A stretch of DNA of 64,000 bases from Pseudorhodoplanes sp049324435 (GTDB lineage: Bacteria; Pseudomonadota; Alphaproteobacteria; Rhizobiales; Xanthobacteraceae): positions 15,106 to 79,105 of the forward strand of contig JBMOOQ010000017.1 of NCBI GenBank assembly GCA_049324435.1, read 5' to 3'. The position numbers and the translations under genes are program-made. Position 1 is the first letter of the stretch, and each line of letters begins with the position of its first letter. Below, piece after piece: positions 62,526 to 64,000 of the stretch. The notes below the pieces were generated by a model. That model was not told the origin of the DNA, searched no databases, and was given only the letters and a program-made list of their open reading frames with translations.

Positions 62526-63221
62526 ATGACTTCCGATGCCTTGAAACGGGAGGCCGCCGCCCGCGCGCTCGAGTTCGTGCGCCCTGGCATGCGGCTTGGT
62601 CTTGGGACCGGGTCTACGGCGCGGCATTTTGTCGAGCTGCTCGGTGAGCGGGTACGGGCGGGACTCGACGTCGTCGGCGTTCCGACCTCAGAGGCAACAG
62701 AAGCGGACGCGCGGCGCGCGGGCGTACCGCTGACAACGCTCGAAGAAACGCCGCGGCTCGATCTGACGGTCGATGGTGCCGACGAGATCGGACCGGGGCT
62801 TGCGCTGATCAAGGGTGGAGGCGGGGCGCTGCTGCGCGAAAAAATCGTCGCAGCAGCGTCCGCGCACATGATCGTCATCGCCGATGAGTCCAAACTCGTT
62901 CCGGCGCTGGGCGCTTTTCCTCTTCCGATTGAGGTCGTTCCATTCGGTATGGCCGCGACCGAACTGGCGATCGGCCACGCGCTGGAATGGCTGTCGCTGC
63001 CGATTAAACTCAAAGTGCGGATGGATGCCCGCGGTCATGCTTTCGTCACGGATGGGGGGCACCGCATCGTCGACGCTGCCATCGGCAGGATCGCCGATCC
63101 CGAAAGGCTCGCGCAAGCGTTATCGGTCATCCCGGGCGTTGTGGAGCATGGACTTTTTCTCGGACTTGCCGGGACTGCGATCGTCGCCGGCGCCTCCGGA
63201 ACTCGTGTGATCGAACGATGA
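62526..63221 (+). CDS. rpiA: Ribose-5-phosphate isomerase A
   Basis: The product has 231 aa. Family motifs: MRLGLGTGSTARHFVELLGE, LDLTVDGADEIGPGLALIKG (catalytic acids) and GGGALLREKIVAAASAHMIV with the lysine. It interconverts ribose 5-phosphate and ribulose 5-phosphate. Its stop overlaps the next start by 4 bases (ATGA). Confidence 0.95.
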   Translation: MTSDALKREAAARALEFVRPGMRLGLGTGSTARHFVELLGERVRAGLDVVGVPTSEATEADARRAGVPLTTLEETPRLDLTVDGADEIGPGLALIKGGGGALLREKIVAAASAHMIVIADESKLVPALGAFPLPIEVVPFGMAATELAIGHALEWLSLPIKLKVRMDARGHAFVTDGGHRIVDAAIGRIADPERLAQALSVIPGVVEHGLFLGLAGTAIVAGASGTRVIER

Positions 63222-63775
63222 ATCGGATTGTACGGTTTGTCAGAACAATGGGAGTTTCTCCAATGTGTGCTCAAAACTTGGTTCGTCTGGCCGCGGCCGG
63301 CCTCACCGCATTTCTGTTGTGCGCGGTGCCCGCAACGCCGTCGCTTGCGCAGCAGCCGTCCAAGAACGCGCTGGCGCTCGCAAACGAAATCCTGGACATC
63401 AAGGGGTCCATGACGATCTTCGAGGCTTTGATTCCGGGCGTGATCGAAAAGTCGAAGGCCACCCTGCTGCAGATGAACCCCAACCTTTTCAAGGATCTGA
63501 ACGACGTTGCGACCAATCTCCGCAAGGAGTTCGCGCCGCGTCTGAGCTCTCTGCGAGCCGAGATTGCGCAGATCTACGCTTCGCGCTTCACCGAGCAGGA
63601 GATGAAGGACACGATCGCATTCTACAAATCGGCGCTTGGACAGAAGCTTCTGAACGAGGAGCCGGCCTTCGTCGATCGCTCGATGTCCGCCGCGCAGGAT
63701 TGGGCGATCAAGCTGAACGACGAGGTGCTTCAGCGCTTCCGCGCCGAAATGAAGAAGCGGGGGCATTCGCTCTGA
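63218..63775 (+). CDS. DUF2059 secreted protein
   Basis: The product has 185 aa from the ATG overlapping rpiA; an in-frame ATG at 63263 would give a cleaner signal peptide (VRLAAAGLTAFLLCAVPAT). The mature part is helical with the DUF2059 segment ASRFTEQEMKDTIAFYKSAL and SMSAAQDWAIKL. A periplasmic protein of unknown function. It lies between rpiA and gor in one transcript direction. Confidence 0.82.
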   Translation: MNRIVRFVRTMGVSPMCAQNLVRLAAAGLTAFLLCAVPATPSLAQQPSKNALALANEILDIKGSMTIFEALIPGVIEKSKATLLQMNPNLFKDLNDVATNLRKEFAPRLSSLRAEIAQIYASRFTEQEMKDTIAFYKSALGQKLLNEEPAFVDRSMSAAQDWAIKLNDEVLQRFRAEMKKRGHSL

Positions 63776-63792
63776 GGTAAAGGCGGCGGGGC

Positions 63793-64000
63793 ATGGACGA
63801 TTTCGACGTCGATCTGTTCGTTATCGGTGCCGGATCCGGCGGCGTGCGTGCTGCGCGCATCGCCGCCAACCATGGCGCGCGCGTCACGATCGCGGAGGAA
63901 TACCGTGTCGGCGGCACCTGCGTCATTCGCGGATGTGTGCCGAAGAAGCTTCTGGTCTATGCCTCGCGCTTTGCGGACGATTTCGAGGACGCGGCCGGTT
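63793..64000 (+). CDS. gor: Glutathione-disulfide reductase, 5' part only
   Basis: 69 codons before the window ends. FAD-binding motif DLFVIGAGSGGVRAARIAAN and the redox-active disulfide in GGTCVIRGCVPKKLL identify a glutathione reductase (the CVIRGC spacing is typical). The rest lies outside the window. Confidence 0.88.
   Translation, partial: MDDFDVDLFVIGAGSGGVRAARIAANHGARVTIAEEYRVGGTCVIRGCVPKKLLVYASRFADDFEDAAG

Overview
The window is chromosomal DNA of a high-GC alphaproteobacterium, most probably order Hyphomicrobiales (Rhizobiales), near the Bradyrhizobium/Rhodopseudomonas/Pseudolabrys group. The grounds are a gene-transfer-agent (GTA) tail cluster in the order known from Rhodobacter capsulatus, a cycHJKL (ccmIEFH) cluster followed by a Do-type protease, PleC/DivJ-type sensor kinases, a FeuPQ-like two-component pair and TctC/Bug- and TRAP-type receptors. 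This placement is an inference from gene content; no 16S or other phylogenetic marker is present.

Layout. 1-15500: a trypsin-like protease cut by the window edge, then the GTA structural genes for head-tail connection, tail tube, tape measure and baseplate hub up to the TIM-barrel host-contact protein (587-9980). These are followed by an antisense GRAM-like gene, a DUF2793 protein, two unrelated genes (ugd, alpha/beta hydrolase) and a lysozyme-holin pair (14042-15500). Five copies of a ~130 bp nested palindromic element sit between the GTA genes. 15750-32760: nitroreductase, PepSY protein plus two-component system, a surface lipoprotein, an unknown 467-aa protein, the cytochrome c maturation genes ccmI-E-F-H, a DegP-like protease, a second two-component system and glnE. 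32851-45199: PAS sensor kinase, pepN, Bug receptor, vapBC overlapping dusA, TauE permease, retropepsin-like protease, DUF1289 protein, another sensor kinase and a glutathione S-transferase.

45405-48993 is the most unusual part. A caspase-like secreted protein carries seven 15-residue Asn-rich tandem repeats. Beside it is an 873-bp low-GC insertion holding one HhH-glycosylase-like gene, flanked by a perfect 104-bp duplication of the 3' end of the neighbouring dehydrogenase gene. 49092-64000: Mrp ATPase, a PKHD dioxygenase divergent from a Gly-Gly-Glu repeat secreted protein, two paralogous TakP-like TRAP receptors converging on their membrane subunits, a DMT exporter, moaA, a DUF971 protein, an L,D-transpeptidase, tRNA-Val(CAC) with a clear sigma70-type promoter, a PEGA-type lipoprotein, gph, rpiA, a DUF2059 protein and the start of gor.

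Most of the window is stable housekeeping sequence. The accessory signals are the GTA cluster with its repeats, vapBC, and the dehydrogenase-tail insertion.
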